A stretch of DNA of 64,000 nucleotides from Hoplostethus atlanticus (lineage: Eukaryota; Chordata; Actinopteri; Trachichthyiformes; Trachichthyidae): assembly GCA_034670405.1 (NCBI GenBank), contig JAXDDX010000160.1:777501-841500 (forward strand), given 5' to 3'. Below the pieces are notes generated by a model, which did not search any database, was not told the DNA's origin, and saw only the letters and a program-made list of their open reading frames with translations. Below, in pieces: positions 62,728-64,000 of the stretch (positions are counted from its first letter, which is position 1; every line of letters begins with the position of its first letter). Position numbers and translations under genes: made by a program.

Positions 62728-63375
62728 AGTAGTAGTAATAGTAGTAGTACTAGTAGTACTAGTACTAGTAGTAGTAGCAGTAGTAGTAATAGTAATGGTA
62801 GTGGTAGTAGTAGTAATAGTAGTGGTAGTAGTAGTACTAGTAGTACTAATAGTAGTAGTAATAGTAGTGGTAGTAGTAGTAGTAGTAGTAATAGTAGTGG
62901 TAGTAGTAGTAGTACTAATAGTAGTAGTAATAGTAGTGGTAGTAGTAGTAATAGTAGTAGCAGTAGTAGTAATAGTAGTGGTAGTGGTAGTAGTAGTAAT
63001 AGTAGTAGTAATAGTAGTGGTAGTAGTAGTACTAGTAGTACTAATAGTAATAGTAATAGTAGTGGTAGTAGTACTAATAGTAGTAGTAGTAGTAATAGTA
63101 GTGGTAGTAGTAGTAATAGTAGTAGTAGTAGTAATAGTAGTAATAGTAGTACTAATAGTAGTAGTATTAGTAGTGGTAGTAGTAGTAATAGTAGTACTAA
63201 GAGTAGTAGTAGTAATAGTAGTTGTAGTAGTAGTAATAGTAGTACTAATAGTAGTAGTAATAGTAGTGGTAGTAGTAGTGGTAGTGGTGGTAGTAGTAAT
63301 AGTAGTACTAATAGTAGTACTAATAGTAGTGGTAGTAGTAGTAATAGTAGTACTAATAGTAGTAATAATAGTAGT
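62728..63375. repeat. Long imperfect (AGT)n trinucleotide array
   Basis: About 216 triplets of AGT with AAT, GGT and ACT variants, about 650 bp. Variants are organised in recurring phrases (AATAGTAGTGGT, ACTAATAGTAGT), indicating segmental duplication. Stop-free frames of about 277-309 aa (poly-Ser and poly-Val) are by-products. It begins about 95 bp beyond the spred2 CRE. Confidence 0.97.
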
Positions 63376-63749
63376 GGGGGTCGGCCCTGTGAAATGGGTT
63401 CTTCAGCACCGCCATTCCAACTCAGAGATCCTCTGCTGCTTCACATCGCTCAACACAGGAGCTGTCCTACAAAACAAGTTCACCAGTTTACAATTCATGA
63501 TATTGATTGTATTTGTTGTCGGTGAAGGTCAAGCTGCTCTTTCCACATCATTACGTCTCTTGGATGGCGGGGCTGCCGCTGACAGCCCTGTCCTCTATTG
63601 ACACCTAGTGGCCAAGCAGCGCTACTGCAGCATTCTGCCTTCACAGCTGTTCCAACTAGAATTACCTTTCTGAAGGTGATGAAAAAGAGATGGCAGGGTT
63701 TGATATTTCACCGGCCTCCTATCTCTGATGTTTGATGGACAGGCGTTTA

Positions 63750-64000
63750 GCTGAGGCATTCAGTGTCTTGCTCAAGGGCACTCCGGGACTAATCTCTGTC
63801 CCCTCACCTCCAGGCCTGCACGCCCAACTCCACCTGCCTCTTGGATGTCAGACTCAGTGCGTACTGAGCGTACTGCCTGCCCTACCACATGCTCCCTTGA
63901 CCCGGTCCCATCCCCTCTCCTTCAGTCTACTGCACCTGAACTCCTTCCCTTCCTGACCCACCTCATCAACACATCTCTGGTGTCTGGATGCTTTTCCTCT
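63750..64000 (+). mobile_element. L2-like LINE reverse-transcriptase fragment at the window end
   Basis: From about 63880 one frame reads CPTTCSLDPVPSPLLQ and later LLPFLTHLINTSLVSGCF, typical of fish L2 reverse transcriptase; it continues beyond the window. Upstream, CAGTGTCTTGCTCAAGGGCA is SINE-like debris. Confidence 0.7.

Noticed and set aside
62672-63601. 309-aa and 277-aa open frames (poly-Val and poly-Ser)
   Set aside because: They are translations of the AGT trinucleotide array in two frames. There is no start context, homology or codon structure beyond the repeat.

Overview
This is an ordinary vertebrate chromosome segment, almost certainly from a ray-finned (teleost) fish. Genes are split by GT-AG introns. 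CA/GT microsatellites and minisatellites are abundant. The mobile elements are of teleost type: Tc1/mariner-like transposons, an L2/Maui-like LINE with its terminal TGTAATG-type tail, and tRNA-derived SINE debris. Three complete protein-coding genes are present in the order rab1a (minus) - actr2 (plus) - spred2 (minus). To my knowledge this is the same order as on human chromosome 2p14. All exon boundaries below were read by eye, and each assembled reading frame closes exactly: Rab1a 202 aa, Arp2 394 aa, Spred2 427 aa.

Layout. 1-11.5 kb: gene-poor and repeat-rich, with a fold-back element, a MITE-like copy, an 0.8-kb minisatellite, a SINE-like repeat, two copies of a dispersed element that carries promoter-type motifs, and one possible minus-strand promoter/first exon near 4.45-4.69 kb. 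11.5-15.4 kb: rab1a on the minus strand, 6 coding exons, with an antisense LINE fragment filling intron 2. 15.4-17.4 kb: the head-to-head rab1a/actr2 intergenic region with ETS, YY1 and ZNF143-like motifs and a MITE. 17.4-29.86 kb: actr2 on the plus strand, 9 coding exons. Its intron 6 holds a degraded Tc1 element with a nested retroposon tail and a 45-bp minisatellite, intron 8 holds a 20-bp minisatellite, and the 3' UTR is about 2.2 kb. 29.9-41 kb: intergenic repeats and microsatellites. 42.2-62.6 kb: spred2 on the minus strand, 6 coding exons. Intron 1 is about 13 kb, the first coding exon has only 26 coding bases (62162-62187), and a GC-rich promoter with a palindromic CRE lies at about 62.63 kb. 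62.7-64 kb: a 650-bp AGT trinucleotide array immediately upstream of the spred2 promoter, then an L2-like reverse-transcriptase fragment running off the window end.

The genes: Rab1a is the ER-to-Golgi Rab GTPase, Arp2 is a core subunit of the actin-nucleating Arp2/3 complex, and Spred2 is a membrane inhibitor of Ras-ERK signalling. They do not form a pathway; their adjacency is old synteny. I found no new protein system. The points most worth checking concern sequence architecture: a minisatellite born from the end of a Tc1-like transposon, dispersed elements carrying ZNF143/CRE/RFX-type motifs, a GC-AG intron in spred2, near-identical inverted repeats around the spred2 3' half, and the AGT array abutting the spred2 promoter.
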